NCBI RefSeq assembly: GCF_009930875.1
Contig: NZ_CP025249.1
Coordinates: forward strand, 186,001 to 250,000
DNA: 64,000 bases
Direction: 5' to 3'
Source of the DNA: Actinomyces sp. 432
GTDB taxonomy: Bacteria > Actinomycetota > Actinomycetes > Actinomycetales > Actinomycetaceae
A program made the position numbers and the translations under genes. Positions 1-8,691 of the stretch are shown piece after piece. Below the pieces are notes generated by a model. That model was not told the DNA's origin. It made no database searches and saw only the letters and a list, made by a program, of their open reading frames with translations. Within the stretch, counting starts at the first letter, position 1, and every line of letters begins with the position of its first letter.

Positions 1-338
1 ATGAGCAGGTCCACGGTGATCTGGCCGTACAGGCGGTGCTCGATGATCGTGTCCAGCGCGGTGCCGCCGGCGTCGATGATCGCGGCGAGCTCGGCGGCCA
101 CCTGGTCGCGTCCGTGCTGGACGTGGAAGACGCGGCGCGGGCGGGAGCTGGGGCGGGCCAGGACGTAGCCGCGGTTGGTGGCGCGGATGGCGTGGCCGGC
201 GGCGCGCAGCAGGGCGACGTCGCCGACGACGATCTGCCGGGAGACGCCCAGTTGCTCGCCCAGCCAGGCTGCGGCCAGCGGGTTGGTGGCGTCCTTGAGG
301 CGGGCCAGGATCGCCTGCCGGCGCTCGGTTGCGTCCAT
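1..338 (-). CDS. niaR: NiaR-type transcriptional repressor of NAD biosynthesis (5' part only)
   Basis: The gene starts at the complement of 336-338 and runs off the left edge; about 112 residues are visible. Residues 1-60 form a winged HTH (MDATERRQAILARL then LGEQLGVSRQIVVGDVALLR). This leads into the start of a 3H-type ligand domain with a conserved histidine (VFHVQHGRDQVAAEL) and then AIIDAGGTALDTI. This order (HTH_11 then 3H) is that of NiaR/YrxA, which represses niacin uptake and NAD synthesis genes when bound to nicotinic acid. The target genes would lie to the left, outside the window. A GGAG sits about 17 bases upstream of the ATG, so the start rests on the domain beginning at residue 1. 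The metal-binding histidines further on cannot be seen. Confidence 0.8.
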   Translation of the reverse strand, partial: MDATERRQAILARLKDATNPLAAAWLGEQLGVSRQIVVGDVALLRAAGHAIRATNRGYVLARPSSRPRRVFHVQHGRDQVAAELAAIIDAGGTALDTIIEHRLYGQITVDLL

Positions 339-975
339 GGTCGTCTCGCGGTCCTCTCCTTGGTGGGCTCGCTGCCGTGCGGTCGGCCTGTGTGAGGCGG
401 CTCATGGGAACGTAGCACGGTTGAGGGGAAGTTGTGGGGGAGACGGAATGGACTGGGGTGATGAGCGGCGTCGGCGCGGCGGGCAGGCAGTCGCGACACG
501 CCGGGCGCGGGTGCGGTCCGCGAGATTTTTTCTCCGGCCAGTCCCCAGGCTGGGGACTGAGGGCGCGGTGTGACGCAGGGGTGCCTGTGGGTAACTCGGG
601 CCAAGGGGGCGAATTCGTGTCAGACCCCGCGAGACCATGAACTAGCCGATCCGGCGTCGCGTTGCCGCCGTGGCGCCGGGGCGGCGGGCGGGGCGGCTGT
701 GCCCGCTCCACAACCGCATCCACAGCGTCAGGCGCGCTGTCCACAGCTCCGGAGGGTCTATGCACAACAACACGTCAGACACATCATCTTGGGGTGGTGG
801 CGCTCCTCGACCCCCAGGGGTAGTGTTTTGAGCAGCAGGGGCGCTTGCCCTCCCGAGAACTACATGGGTGTGATTACAACCGGGTAGGTTCCCGTCCGCT
901 GGGGCCGCCGGAGTGCACGCGCACCCGAACCATCAACCAACCGCTCCAACTACTCGCTGCCAGGAAGTGACCGAC
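339..975. other. Intergenic region between niaR and nrdH
   Basis: No convincing gene is visible in either strand over about 640 bases. It is divergent upstream DNA for niaR (left) and nrdHIE (right). Around 700-750 there are several TCCACA-like motifs, too imperfect and too few for a replication origin. Between 779 and 874 there are weak partial matches to an NrdR box, not good enough to call. No clear -35/-10 pair can be assigned to nrdH. Confidence 0.5.
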
Positions 976-1221
976 ATGGCCATCACCGTCTACTCCAAGC
1001 CCAACTGCGTCCAGTGCTCCGCGACCTACCGCGCCCTGGACAAGGCCGGCCTGTCCTACGAGACGGTTGACATCACTCTCGACGCCGAGGCCCTGGAGCA
1101 GGTCCGCTCCCTCGGCTACGCGCAGGCTCCCGTGGTCATGGCTGGCGGCGAGCACTGGTCTGGCTTCCGCCCGGACAAGATCAAGGCCCTGGCCGCCGCC
1201 GTCGAGGCCGCCGCCATCTGA
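976..1221 (+). CDS. nrdH: NrdH glutaredoxin-like redoxin
   Basis: This 81-residue protein is the electron donor of the class Ib ribonucleotide reductase. It carries the CxxC redox site as CVQC at residues 11-14 after a MAITVYSKPN strand. The C-terminal half has the family's W-S-G-F-R-P-D stretch (HWSGFRPDKIKAL), which separates NrdH from ordinary glutaredoxins. An AGGAAG lies 8-10 bases before the ATG. It is the first gene of nrdHIE, with nrdI 16 bases downstream. NrdH is normally reduced by thioredoxin reductase and passes electrons to the C-terminal cysteines of NrdE. Confidence 0.95.
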   Translation: MAITVYSKPNCVQCSATYRALDKAGLSYETVDITLDAEALEQVRSLGYAQAPVVMAGGEHWSGFRPDKIKALAAAVEAAAI

Positions 1222-1237
1222 GTGGGGCCAGGCGTTC

Positions 1238-1646
1238 GTGAGTGACCGCCCCTGCTCGTCTACTTCTCCTCTACCTCGGAGAACACCAGTCGCTTTGTTG
1301 AGCGGCTCGGCTACCCCAGCGCACGCATTCCGCTGCGCCCGGGGATGAGCCGCTGAGCGTTGACGAGGACTACATCCTCGTCGTCCCCACCTACGGTGGT
1401 GGCGCCATCAAGGGCGCCGTGCCCAAGCAGGTCATCAAGTTCCTCAACGACCCGCACAACCGGTCGCTGTGCCGCGGCGTCATCGCCTCGGGCAACACCA
1501 ACTTCGGCGAGGCCTACGGCATCGCCGGCGACATCATCGCCAGCAAGCTCAACGTCCCCTTCCTCTACCGGTACGAGCTGCTCGGCACCCCTACCGACGT
1601 CGAACGCGTCAAAGAAGGATTGGACAAGTTTTGGCAGAAACGCTGA
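1238..1646 (+). pseudogene. nrdI: NrdI flavodoxin-like protein, split by two one-base frameshifts
   Basis: NrdI supplies the flavin-borne oxidant that assembles the Mn(III)2-tyrosyl radical in NrdF. Read across three frames the protein is complete: a GTG start at 1238, then [18 protein letters not shown], then [20 protein letters not shown], and the family end [16 protein letters not shown]. The first shift is at the CCCC run 1249-1252 and the second at the GGGG run 1341-1344. Adding one base to each run restores one continuous reading frame of about 136 residues. Every conserved block is intact, and the genes on both sides are intact and need this partner. The shifts are therefore probably sequencing or assembly errors rather than real loss. 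The stop at 1644-1646 overlaps the start of nrdE. Confidence 0.85.
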
Positions 1647-3796
1647 CGGCCCCGGCGAGCACCGCACCGAAGACCACGGTCTCCCCGGACCTCGACTACC
1701 ACGCCCTGAACGCCAAGCTGAACCTGTACGACGCGAACGGCATGATCCAGTTCGACGCCGACCGTGAGGCCACGCGCCAGTACTTCCTCCAGCACGTCAA
1801 CGACAACACCGTCACCTTCCCGTCGCTGGAGGAGAAGCTGGACTACCTGGTGCGGGAGGGCTACTACGAGCAGCAGGTGCTGGACCGCTACCGCCCCGAG
1901 TTCGTCAAGTCCGCCTTCAAGGCCGCCTACGCCTACGACTACCGCTTCGAGACCTTCCTGGGCGCCTTCAAGTACTACACCTCCTACACGCTCAAGACCT
2001 TCGACGGCAAGCGCTACCTGGAGCGCTTCGAGGACCGCGTCACCATGGTCGCCCTGGCTCTGGGCGACGGCGATGAGTCGCTGGCGCTGGACCTGATCGG
2101 TGAGATGATGTCGGGCCGCTTCCAGCCGGCCACCCCCACCTTCCTCAACGAGGGCAAGGCCCAGCGCGGCGAGCCCGTCTCCTGCTTCCTGGTGCGCATC
2201 GAGGACAACATGGAGTCGATCTCCCGCGGCATCAACTCCGCCCTGCAGCTGTCCAAGCGGGGCGGCGGCGTGGCTCTGTTGCTGAGCAACCTGCGGGAGA
2301 TGGGCGCCCCCATCAAGCGCATCGAGAACCAGTCCAGCGGCGTCATCCCGGTGATGAAGCTGCTGGAGGACTCCTTCTCCTACGCCAACCAGCTGGGTGC
2401 GCGCCAGGGCGCCGGCGCCGTCTACCTGCACGCCCACCACCCGGACATCCTGCGGTTCCTGGACACCAAGCGGGAGAACGCGGATGAGAAGATCCGTATC
2501 AAGACCCTCTCGCTCGGCGTCGTCATCCCGGACATCACCTTCGAGCTGGCCCGTGCGAACGAGGACATGTACCTGTTCAGCCCCTACGACGTCGAGCGCG
2601 TCTACGGGATGCCCTTCGCGGACATCAACCTCACCGAGAAGTACCGCGAGCTGGTGGCCGACGAGCGCATCCGCAAGGACAAGATCAACGCCCGCCAGTT
2701 CTTCCAGACGCTGGCCGAGATCCAGTTCGAGTCCGGCTACCCCTACGTCATGTTCGAGGACACGGTCAACCGGGCCAACCCGATCAAGGGCAAGGTGGTC
2801 ATGTCCAACCTGTGCTCGGAGATCCTGCAGGTGTCCGAGCCCAGCGTGCTCAATGAGGACCTGTCCTACGCGCACGTCGGCAAGGACATCTCCTGCAACC
2901 TGGGCTCCCTGAACATCGCCAAGACCATGGACTCCCCGGACTTCGCCCGCACCATCCGCACGGCCGTGCGCGGGCTGACCGCGGTCTCCGACCAGACGGA
3001 GCTGGAGTCCGTGCCGTCGATCAACCGCGGCAACCGCGAGTCCCACGCGATCGGCCTGGGGCAGATGAACCTGCACGGCTTCCTGGCGCGCGAGCGCATC
3101 CACTACGGGTCGGAGGAGGGGCTGGACTTCACCAACGTCTACTTCGCCTCCGTGCTGTTCGCGGCGCTGACCGCCTCGCATGAGCTGGCCGTGGAGCGGG
3201 GAGAGACCTTCGTCGGATTCGAGGACTCCAAGTACGCCTCCGGCGAGTTCTTCGACAAGTACCTGACCCAGGACTTCGTCCCGGTCACCGAGCGGGTTCG
3301 GGAGGTCTTCGCCGCGTCGTCGGTGCACGTGCCCACGCGCGCGGACTGGGCGGAGCTGGCGGAGAAGATCAAGCGGGACGGCATCTACAACCGCAACCTC
3401 CAGGCGGTGCCGCCCACGGGGTCGATCTCCTACATCAACCACTCCACCTCCTCGATTCACCCGATCGTCGCCAAGATCGAGATCCGCAAGGAGGGCAAGA
3501 TCGGGCGCGTCTACTACCCGGCGCCCTACATGACCAATGACAACCTCGAGTTCTACGAGGACGCCTACGAGATCGGGCCCGAGAAGATCATCGACACCTA
3601 CGCCGCCGCCACCCAGCACGTGGACCAGGGGCTGAGCCTGACGCTGTTCTTCCCGGACACCGCCACCACCCGCGACGTCAACCGGGCGCAGATCTACGCC
3701 TGGCGCAAGGGCATCAAGTCGCTGTACTACATTCGCCTGCGCCAGGCGGCGCTGACCGGCACCGAGGTGGAGGGCTGTGTCTCCTGCATGCTGTAA
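1631..3796 (+). CDS. nrdE: Class Ib ribonucleoside-diphosphate reductase, alpha subunit
   Basis: This 721-residue catalytic subunit reduces ribonucleoside diphosphates to deoxy forms. The TTG at 1631 is chosen as start: it lies about 12 bases after AAGAAGGA, overlaps the end of nrdI, and gives the usual NrdE length. Key sites are visible. The thiyl-radical cysteine is in NLCSEI (about residue 393). The redox pair is in PVSCFLV (about 184) and CNLGSLN (about 422). The C-terminal shuttle cysteines are in GCVSCML at the very end. It forms an operon with nrdH and nrdI. The radical-generating partner nrdF is 21 kb away rather than adjacent. A copy of the last 37 bases of the gene is repeated at 4017-4053. 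Confidence 0.95.
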   Translation: MAETLTAPASTAPKTTVSPDLDYHALNAKLNLYDANGMIQFDADREATRQYFLQHVNDNTVTFPSLEEKLDYLVREGYYEQQVLDRYRPEFVKSAFKAAYAYDYRFETFLGAFKYYTSYTLKTFDGKRYLERFEDRVTMVALALGDGDESLALDLIGEMMSGRFQPATPTFLNEGKAQRGEPVSCFLVRIEDNMESISRGINSALQLSKRGGGVALLLSNLREMGAPIKRIENQSSGVIPVMKLLEDSFSYANQLGARQGAGAVYLHAHHPDILRFLDTKRENADEKIRIKTLSLGVVIPDITFELARANEDMYLFSPYDVERVYGMPFADINLTEKYRELVADERIRKDKINARQFFQTLAEIQFESGYPYVMFEDTVNRANPIKGKVVMSNLCSEILQVSEPSVLNEDLSYAHVGKDISCNLGSLNIAKTMDSPDFARTIRTAVRGLTAVSDQTELESVPSINRGNRESHAIGLGQMNLHGFLARERIHYGSEEGLDFTNVYFASVLFAALTASHELAVERGETFVGFEDSKYASGEFFDKYLTQDFVPVTERVREVFAASSVHVPTRADWAELAEKIKRDGIYNRNLQAVPPTGSISYINHSTSSIHPIVAKIEIRKEGKIGRVYYPAPYMTNDNLEFYEDAYEIGPEKIIDTYAAATQHVDQGLSLTLFFPDTATTRDVNRAQIYAWRKGIKSLYYIRLRQAALTGTEVEGCVSCML

Positions 3797-4016
3797 GGCT
3801 GTGCCCGAATGAGGCCGTTGAGTTGAGAGCGCTCCGGTGGTGGCGATTCGGACGTGAAGGCGGCTATCGGGCGAATCCGGTACGCGAAACCCGGCTCGCC
3901 CACCGTCCGGAAGGCTGCCGGGTCCACTTCGCAGAGCTACTGCCCTGAGCGGTGCGTGGCTTACTTCGTAAGCGCCAACCGGCGCAGATGCCAGTTTCGT
4001 GGCGGGGCTACTCGTC

Positions 4017-4053
4017 GGCACCGAGGTGGAGGGCTGCGTCTCCTGCATGCCGT
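4017..4053 (+). repeat. Duplicate of the nrdE 3' end
   Basis: These 37 bases match 3758-3794, the last codons of nrdE, at 35 positions. They would encode [10 protein letters not shown] followed by MP and a stop at 4052-4054. The two copies are 259 bases apart in direct orientation, and only weak similarity continues upstream of the second copy. The two mismatches (T/C at 3778 and 3792) mean it is not a fresh copy. It could be the remnant of a second nrdE end, or the footprint of something that recombined at the nrdE 3' end. Confidence 0.75.
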
Positions 4054-4120
4054 GACGCGCGAGTCGCTAGGCGCTCACATGACCGGGAGAGGTGTCAGTG
4101 GCCTAAGCCGGGTGTGTTAA

Positions 4121-4263
4121 CTACGCCGGTTCGCGGTCTGCTACGCCGGTTCACCGTTTACTACGTCGGTTCACCGTTTGCTACGCCACTTAGCCGTTTG
4201 CTGAAGGCCTCTGAGGTATTCAGCAGGCCGTTAACTAGCGTTGTTAACGGCGAAGTGGCGTAG
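4121..4263 (+). repeat. Head-to-head 20-bp repeat array (CTACGCCGGTTCACCGTTTG type)
   Basis: Four direct units of exactly 20 bp lie at 4121-4140, 4141-4160, 4161-4180 and 4181-4200. The consensus is CTACGCCGGTTCACCGTTTG. A hairpin centre follows at 4201-4226 (CTGAAGG ... GTATTCAGCAG), then an inverted unit at 4244-4263 (TTAACGGCGAAGTGGCGTAG). The same centre and flanks recur at 16291-16400. There is no ORF of note in it. Confidence 0.85.
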
Positions 4264-4650
4264 TAAAGGCGCGGCGGGGTGGTGGGTGCTCGCGGTCGTT
4301 TGCGGCGGTAGTGTCGGTGCGGCGGGGACGCCTGGAGGTGACGAGAGCGGTGGTTGCGAGTGTTGCGTGTGATGCAGTTGGGGTGTGTGGGGTTGGTGTG
4401 GCGCCTGCCGGGAGGTTACAATTCGGTCTACGGTACAAAGATAGGTGCATTTTGACCCTGACTTTTCTGCATGACTTCGTTGAAAGTTGGTGGCTGGAGG
4501 GGGTCTGAGGGGTGTCGGTGGCGCTTGGCTTGTTTTCAACGAAAGGTGGTAGTTTTGGCCTGGTGCCAGTCGGTTCCGTGGGGTGCTTGCGGAGCCGGTG
4601 GCGATCCCGGGCCTGGAAGTGGCGGTATGGCGCGGTTTCCAGGGGTAGGG
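4264..4650. other. Gene-free stretch before the CRISPR array, possible leader
   Basis: No protein-like reading frame is seen over 387 bases. Base composition is lower in GC and T/G-rich on the + strand, unlike the neighbouring genes. It directly precedes the best-conserved CRISPR repeats, and the repeats decay away from it, so it is the likely leader side of the array. Nothing else could be recognised. Confidence 0.4.
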
Positions 4651-4833
4651 GTCAGGAAGCACCTCGCACCTCAAGGTGCATTAAGACGACTCTGCGGCGG
4701 GCGCTTCGAAATCGAGGATCTTGTCAGGAAGCACCTCGCACCTCAAGGTGCATTAAGACACCTTGTTCATGGTCGGGATGATTCGCATGGGGCTCCGTCA
4801 GGAAGCACCTCGTACCTCCAGGTGCGTTAGGAC
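4651..4833 (+). CRISPR. Orphan CRISPR mini-array: three 37-bp repeats, two spacers
   Basis: Repeats lie at 4651-4687, 4723-4759 and 4797-4833. The first two are identical; the third has five substitutions. Spacers are 4688-4722 (35 nt) and 4760-4796 (37 nt). Each repeat starts GTCAGGAAGCACCTCG, contains the inverted pair GCACCT-CA-AGGTGC, and ends ATTAAGAC. That last octamer resembles the ATTGAAAC crRNA handle of type I and III systems, which fits transcription on the + strand. A further half repeat (first 20 bases intact) starts at 5036. Decay towards the right is typical of the leader-distal end. No cas gene is present in the window, so the type is not assigned. Confidence 0.85.
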
Positions 4834-4872
4834 TATTTGCGGGTGGCCGCTGTGGTGTGCGGTGTCAAAATT

Positions 4873-4972
4873 GATGACAAACGCCGCGCGCACCAGCGGA
4901 CTTCGGTCCGAGCCTGGCATGGTTCCAACGATTCGTTCGTGGCTGCCGGCGTCGTTGGCGCCGTTTGTCATC
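4873..4972. repeat. Inverted repeat, 100-bp unit between CRISPR remnants
   Basis: The left arm GATGACAAACGCCGC (4873-4887) and right arm GCGCCGTTTGTCATC (4958-4972) are inverted copies with one mismatch in 15. Between them lies a smaller palindrome, CGGACTTCGGTCCG, at about 4899-4912. It sits between the third CRISPR repeat and the half repeat at 5036, where roughly three repeat-spacer units would fit. It may therefore be an insertion into the array or a degraded part of it. Confidence 0.5.
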
Positions 4973-5035
4973 GATCCGGACACCGCCGGCCGTTGCCCGG
5001 TGGATTTCCGTGGCGATGGCGGGCCACTGCGCTTC

Positions 5036-5055
5036 GTCAGGAAGCACCTCGCACC
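5036..5055 (+). repeat. Half CRISPR repeat, detached from the array
   Basis: The 20 bases GTCAGGAAGCACCTCGCACC are identical to the 5' part of the CRISPR repeat at 4651. The 3' part that would carry the AAGGTGC arm and the handle has diverged. It marks the probable former trailer end of the array, 202 bases beyond the last full repeat. Confidence 0.8.
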
Positions 5056-5236
5056 CTTGCGGGCCTGTTGGTCTTGGGTCTGTGTCGTCGATGCTCACCA
5101 GTCGCTTTCGATGCCGGAGCCCAATGATGCGATGTGCTGCCCATGTGCTGACGACTGGCGAATGACGGGCCGACGTGCTTGAGAGCATGGGATGGACATC
5201 CAAGATGTGCATGGGCCCGACCCACGCAATACGAAA

Positions 5237-5337
5237 TACGACCTTGGGGTACGTTTCACGACCACCCCGGGGTCGTGAAACGTACCCCAAGGTCGTAAAA
5301 CGTCACGAAGGTCGTCGAGTCTCCCGCCACGGTCGTG
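5237..5337. repeat. Head-to-head repeat array with 27-bp perfect palindrome (ACGACC type)
   Basis: Forward cores ACGACC start at 5238 and 5258. Reverse cores GGTCGT start at 5271, 5291, 5310 and 5331, so spacing is 19-21 bp. The arms 5237-5263 and 5271-5297 are perfect inverted copies over 27 bases with a 7-base centre (ACCCCGG). A sister copy with compensated base changes lies at 22569-22629, and a longer related array at 13719-13819. Confidence 0.85.
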
Positions 5338-5654
5338 CGGCACGTCGCCTGCAACCGCCAACCGGGGGCCCGACCCTGCCGGACACGTCGGGCACTTCGC
5401 CAAGGCCCCGCACTACCTCCCCAGCCCTTACGGCCCCGAACGACTCATTTGTCCGGATCTTCTGGTTCGTGGGAGTGGTGGTTCATCCGGTGGTGGCAGG
5501 TGCGCGTCCGGGTGAGTTGGCCTGCGGGGACCGGCGTTTGTGGCGTGCTGACAACGGCGCTTGTGGCGTGCGGGTGCAGACGGTTGGCCTTCGGGGCTGT
5601 GCTGGCGCGGTGGTTGGTAATGTTCCGAGGCAGGTCGGTCCGTCTGTTCCGGCC
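5338..5654. other. Gene-free stretch between two repeat arrays
   Basis: No credible coding region is seen. There is a short near-tandem duplication around 5528-5570 (two copies of TTGTGGCGTGC about 22 bases apart). Otherwise no recognisable signal. Confidence 0.4.
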
Positions 5655-5827
5655 GACGGTTCGTACATTCTCGCGACGGTTCGTATGTTCTGGTCGACGA
5701 TTCGTACCCTGTGGTGACGGTTCGTACGGTAGGGGTACGTCGCGTCACCGAAAGGTACGAAGCGTCGGTGCAAAGGTACGAACCGTCATGCGAAGTGCCG
5801 AACCGTCGCGGGAAGCGCCGAACCCTC
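5655..5827. repeat. Head-to-head repeat array (GACGGTTCGTAC type)
   Basis: Forward cores GACGGTTCGTAC or one-base variants start at 5655, 5675, 5696 and 5716. Reverse cores GTACGAACCGTC or variants start at 5755, 5776, 5796 and 5816. Spacing is 20-21 bp throughout. The same core with the same spacing forms a second array at 22229-22382. Confidence 0.9.
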
Positions 5828-5863
5828 ACCCCGGGACGCACGGGTGAACCGCCCCAGGCCGCG

Positions 5864-7274
5864 GGTGGGTCTCGTAGTGTGGTGGCAATTCCCGCGAGGG
5901 GTTCCCTGTGGTAGGGGGCATCGTGGGAGCCCAGATTCTCGACCAAGATTCACCAGGAAGGTTCACCCACGATGCCCGAGAACAAGTCTGCCGTGTCCAC
6001 ACTGATCGCGGAAGTCCTTGCGGACCCCGACCTGGCCCACAATGATGTCTTCCGCCGGCTGCTTCAGGCCGGCCTGCAGGACCTCGTGGACGCCGAAGCC
6101 TCCGCGGTGATCGGTGCCGACAGGTACGAGCGCACCGAGAGGCGCACCAACCGTCGTAACGGCACCCGTCCCAGAAGGCTGGCGACCACCGCCGGGGAGG
6201 TTGACCTGGCCATCCCCAAACTGAGGCAGGGCTCGTTCTTCCCGTCCCTGCTGTCCCCGCGTAAGCGGGTGGACAAGGCCCTGTACGCAGTGATCTGCCA
6301 GGCCTGGATCGAGGGTGTGTCCACCCGGAAGGTCGATGACCTGGTTAAGGCCCTGGGCAACGAGTCCGGGATCTGGCAGGGCGACCGTCTCGCGGGTCTG
6401 CAAGGACATAGACGAGGGCGTGCACGAGTTCCTGTCCCGACCGTTGGATCACACCTGGTTCCCCTACCTGTTCGTTGACGCCACCTACGTGGACGTAAGG
6501 CTGGGCCACCGGGTCGTCTCCCAGGCCCTGGTAGTGGCCACCGGGGTCTCGGCCCAGGGCAGGAGGGAGATCCTGGGCACGGGGCGTCGGGGACGCGGAG
6601 ACCACGGACTTTTGGACCGCTTTTCTGCGGTCCTTGCGCGAGCGGGGGCTGAAAGTGCCTACCCAGGAGGACCCACAGGGGGTGGTGCTGGTAACCAGCG
6701 ATGCCCACTGGGGCATCAAGAACGCGGTCAAGGCGATCCTGCCGGGCGCCTCGTGGCAGCGGTGCCGAGTGCACTTCGCCCGCAACATCGGCCTCCAAGC
6801 TCGGCTCGGCCCGCTCCAAGCCCGTAAACGCCCTGATTACGACGATCTTCGCTCAGACCACTGGCGAGGCCGTGAAGGACACTTACAAGCAGGTCACAGC
6901 CTCTCTGCGTTCCTCGTTCCCTGAGATAGCCGACATGCTGGCCGAGGCCGAGCCGGACCTGACCGCGTTCGCCGCCTTCCCCAGGGAGCACTGGCCCAAG
7001 ATCTGGTCCAACAACCCCATTGAGCGTCTCAACCGTGAGACCGGGCGCCGCGCGGATGTGGTCCAGGTCTTCCCCGACCGAGACTCCGTCACCAGACTGG
7101 TCGGTGCCGTCCTACAGGAGCAGCACGAGGAATGGCAGTACGGCGAACGCCGCTACCTGTCGGAGACCTCCCTGCGCCACCTCACACGGATCCTCCACGA
7201 ACAAGCCGAAACCACCCACCCCATCATGGCCATCACCGCCTAGAACATTTACACCACACCAAGAGACTTGACCC
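5864..7274 (+). mobile_element. IS256-family insertion sequence with 7-8 bp target duplication
   Basis: The element is about 1411 bp and holds one transposase region. Imperfect terminal inverted repeats are visible: left GGTGGGTCTCGTAGTGTGGT, and right, read inward on the other strand, GGGTCAAGTCTCTTGGTGTG. Both ends are flanked by the direct repeat AGGCCGCG (5856-5863 and 7275-7282), as expected from the 8-9 bp duplication of this family. The intact duplication shows a fairly recent insertion. Left and right ends differ by a one-base offset, so the exact left boundary is uncertain by one base. Confidence 0.85.
5972..7243 (+). pseudogene. IS256-family transposase, interrupted by three frameshifts
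   Basis: Joined across frames the protein is a full-length Mutator/IS256 transposase of about 420 residues. It starts MPENKSAVSTLIAEVLADPD. The DDE residues are recognisable: D in FVDATYVDVR, D in VTSDAHWGIKNAV, and E in the IERLNRE motif near 7020. Shifts occur near 6378, at the GGGG run near 6582 and at GG near 6793. Each is one base (the first could be two). Because the IS still has its target duplication, three independent real mutations in a young insertion would be surprising. Sequence error is a fair alternative. A ribosome binding site (AGGAAGG) precedes the ATG. Confidence 0.85.
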
Positions 7275-7355
7275 AGGCCGCGCCCCCTCGCAGTGCTGCG
7301 TGGCCCGCACGGTGCCGTGGGCGTGGTCCGTACGTGGTTGTCTTTAGCAGGCCGT

Positions 7356-7447
7356 CCCGGTCACGCCCCGCCGGCCCGGTCACGCCCCCCGCCAACACGG
7401 CCGGACCCCACCGGCCCGGTCACGACCTTGCCGTCCCGAACGTGACC
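7356..7447. repeat. Repeat array, CCCGGTCACG type
   Basis: CCCGGTCACG occurs at 7356-7365, 7375-7384 and 7415-7424, with a decayed unit near 7395, giving a period of about 20 bp. An inverted CGTGACC follows at 7441-7447. It lies between the IS256 element and the 3' end of the BASS transporter gene. It shows the same architecture as the other arrays in this window with a different core. Confidence 0.65.
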
Positions 7448-7548
7448 ACCACATCGCGGACCGCCCCTGAACACCACACCCGCAAACTGGAAGAGCCGAT
7501 AAACCGTGGAAGAGACGGCCCTGCCTCGACCGGAGCAGCGCCGGGAGG

Positions 7549-8691
7549 CTAGTCGTCAACGTCGGCGCGCTCGCGCAATTGGCGGATCGTGGCCAGCGGG
7601 TCCTCACCCTCGGGGAAGCCGCGCAGGCGCCAGTACATGGCGAGCACCGAGCCGGTGATCGTGTGCCAGAAAGTCGCCACCGCGCACGGCGCCGCCACCG
7701 CGGCGCCGAGGTAGGCGGCGGCCAGGGTGGAGCCGAGTCCGGCGTTCTGCAGGCCGGTCTCAATGGAGATGGTGCGCCGGTCGCGCCGGGATACCCCAAT
7801 GAGGCGTGCCACCGCATAACCCAGGCCGTAGCCGATGGCGTTCTCGACGGCGATCGCCACGAACATCAGCATCCCGGCGGTGGCGATCAGTGCCTGGCTG
7901 CGCGAGACCACTGCGGCCACCACCCCGGCGATGGCAATCACCGACACCCAGGGCATGATCGGCTGAACCCGCGCCACCTGCCGGTGGGCGAACATGTTGA
8001 GCAGCAGCCCCGCCCCCACTGGCAGCAGCACGATCTGCACAATGGACAGCGCCATCGACCCCGCGGGCACCTCCATATAGGTACCCGCCAGCCACAGCGT
8101 GAGCAGCGGGGTGACCACGGGGGCGAGCATGGTGGACAGCGCGGTCATTGACACGCTCAGGGCGGTGTTGCCCTTGGCCAGGAAGCTGCACACATTGGAC
8201 GTCGTACCGCCGGGCACGCAGCCGATGAGGATGATGCCAACCTTCAGCTCGTCCGGCAGCGGGACTACGTGCGCGACCGTCCAGCCGACCAGCGGCATCA
8301 CCGAGAACTGCGAGAGCACGCCGACCACCACCGGCACCGGCCGCCGCGCGATCAGGGTGAAGTCCGGCACCGAAAGGGTCATGCCCATACCCAGCATGGT
8401 CACGGCCAGCAGCGGCGTCATGTAGTTGGACAGGGGCACGAAGGTGCTGGGGGAGAAGAAGGCCGCCAGGAAGGCCGCGAACATGATCAGGGGGAAGACG
8501 GTGACCGCGATGCGGGCACTGCGTTCCTGACGCGCATCCTCGACGCCGGTGCGCCGGGCCTCGGTGTGCTCGGCGGCGCCGCGCTGGGCGTCGGCACGGT
8601 CGGCCTCGTTTCCACCTCCTCGGCGGAGGCCGAGCTGATCGGTGGTGGGCGGCGCGGGCCGCGTGCTGGCGTCTTTGGCAGAGGGGGTCAT
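7549..8691 (-). CDS. Bile acid:sodium symporter (BASS) family transporter
   Basis: This is a 380-residue inner-membrane protein with about nine to ten hydrophobic segments after a hydrophilic 60-residue N-terminus. Family signatures include the first helix pair (TVFPLIMFAAFLAAFFSP), GMGMTLSVPDF, and the substrate/sodium region IGCVPGGTTSNVCSFLAKGN. A second signature is SIETGLQNAGLGSTLA. BASS proteins import organic anions (bile acids, keto acids, pantoate and others) with sodium; the substrate here is not predictable. The start at 8691 is preceded by GAGGATCC. The long polar N-terminus is unusual for the family. It stands alone, divergent from the SMP-30 gene. Confidence 0.88.
   Translation of the reverse strand: MTPSAKDASTRPAPPTTDQLGLRRGGGNEADRADAQRGAAEHTEARRTGVEDARQERSARIAVTVFPLIMFAAFLAAFFSPSTFVPLSNYMTPLLAVTMLGMGMTLSVPDFTLIARRPVPVVVGVLSQFSVMPLVGWTVAHVVPLPDELKVGIILIGCVPGGTTSNVCSFLAKGNTALSVSMTALSTMLAPVVTPLLTLWLAGTYMEVPAGSMALSIVQIVLLPVGAGLLLNMFAHRQVARVQPIMPWVSVIAIAGVVAAVVSRSQALIATAGMLMFVAIAVENAIGYGLGYAVARLIGVSRRDRRTISIETGLQNAGLGSTLAAAYLGAAVAAPCAVATFWHTITGSVLAMYWRLRGFPEGEDPLATIRQLRERADVDD

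Noticed and set aside
402..640. Open frames on both strands before nrdH
   Set aside because: They have arginine/proline-rich translations typical of random GC-rich frames, no conserved motif and no ribosome binding site.
700..750. Several TCCACA motifs resembling DnaA boxes (possible origin)
   Set aside because: Each has two or more mismatches to TTATCCACA, there are only a few, no AT-rich stretch is present and dnaA/dnaN are not near.
779..874. Possible NrdR boxes upstream of nrdH
   Set aside because: Two half-matches lie about 32 bases apart, close to the usual spacing, but each has too many mismatches to the ACACTATATATAGTGT-type box. No similar site was seen before nrdF.
1565..4048. Very long minus-strand open frame across nrdE
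   Set aside because: It is an antisense shadow of nrdE: low-complexity Val/Gly/Leu-rich translation, and nrdE itself is certain.
4121..4263. The 20-bp tandem units as a second CRISPR array
   Set aside because: The units are contiguous with no unique spacers, and the last unit is inverted.
4834..5035. Further complete CRISPR repeats between the third repeat and the half repeat
   Set aside because: No other copy of the GTCAGGAAGCACC start was found in this stretch.
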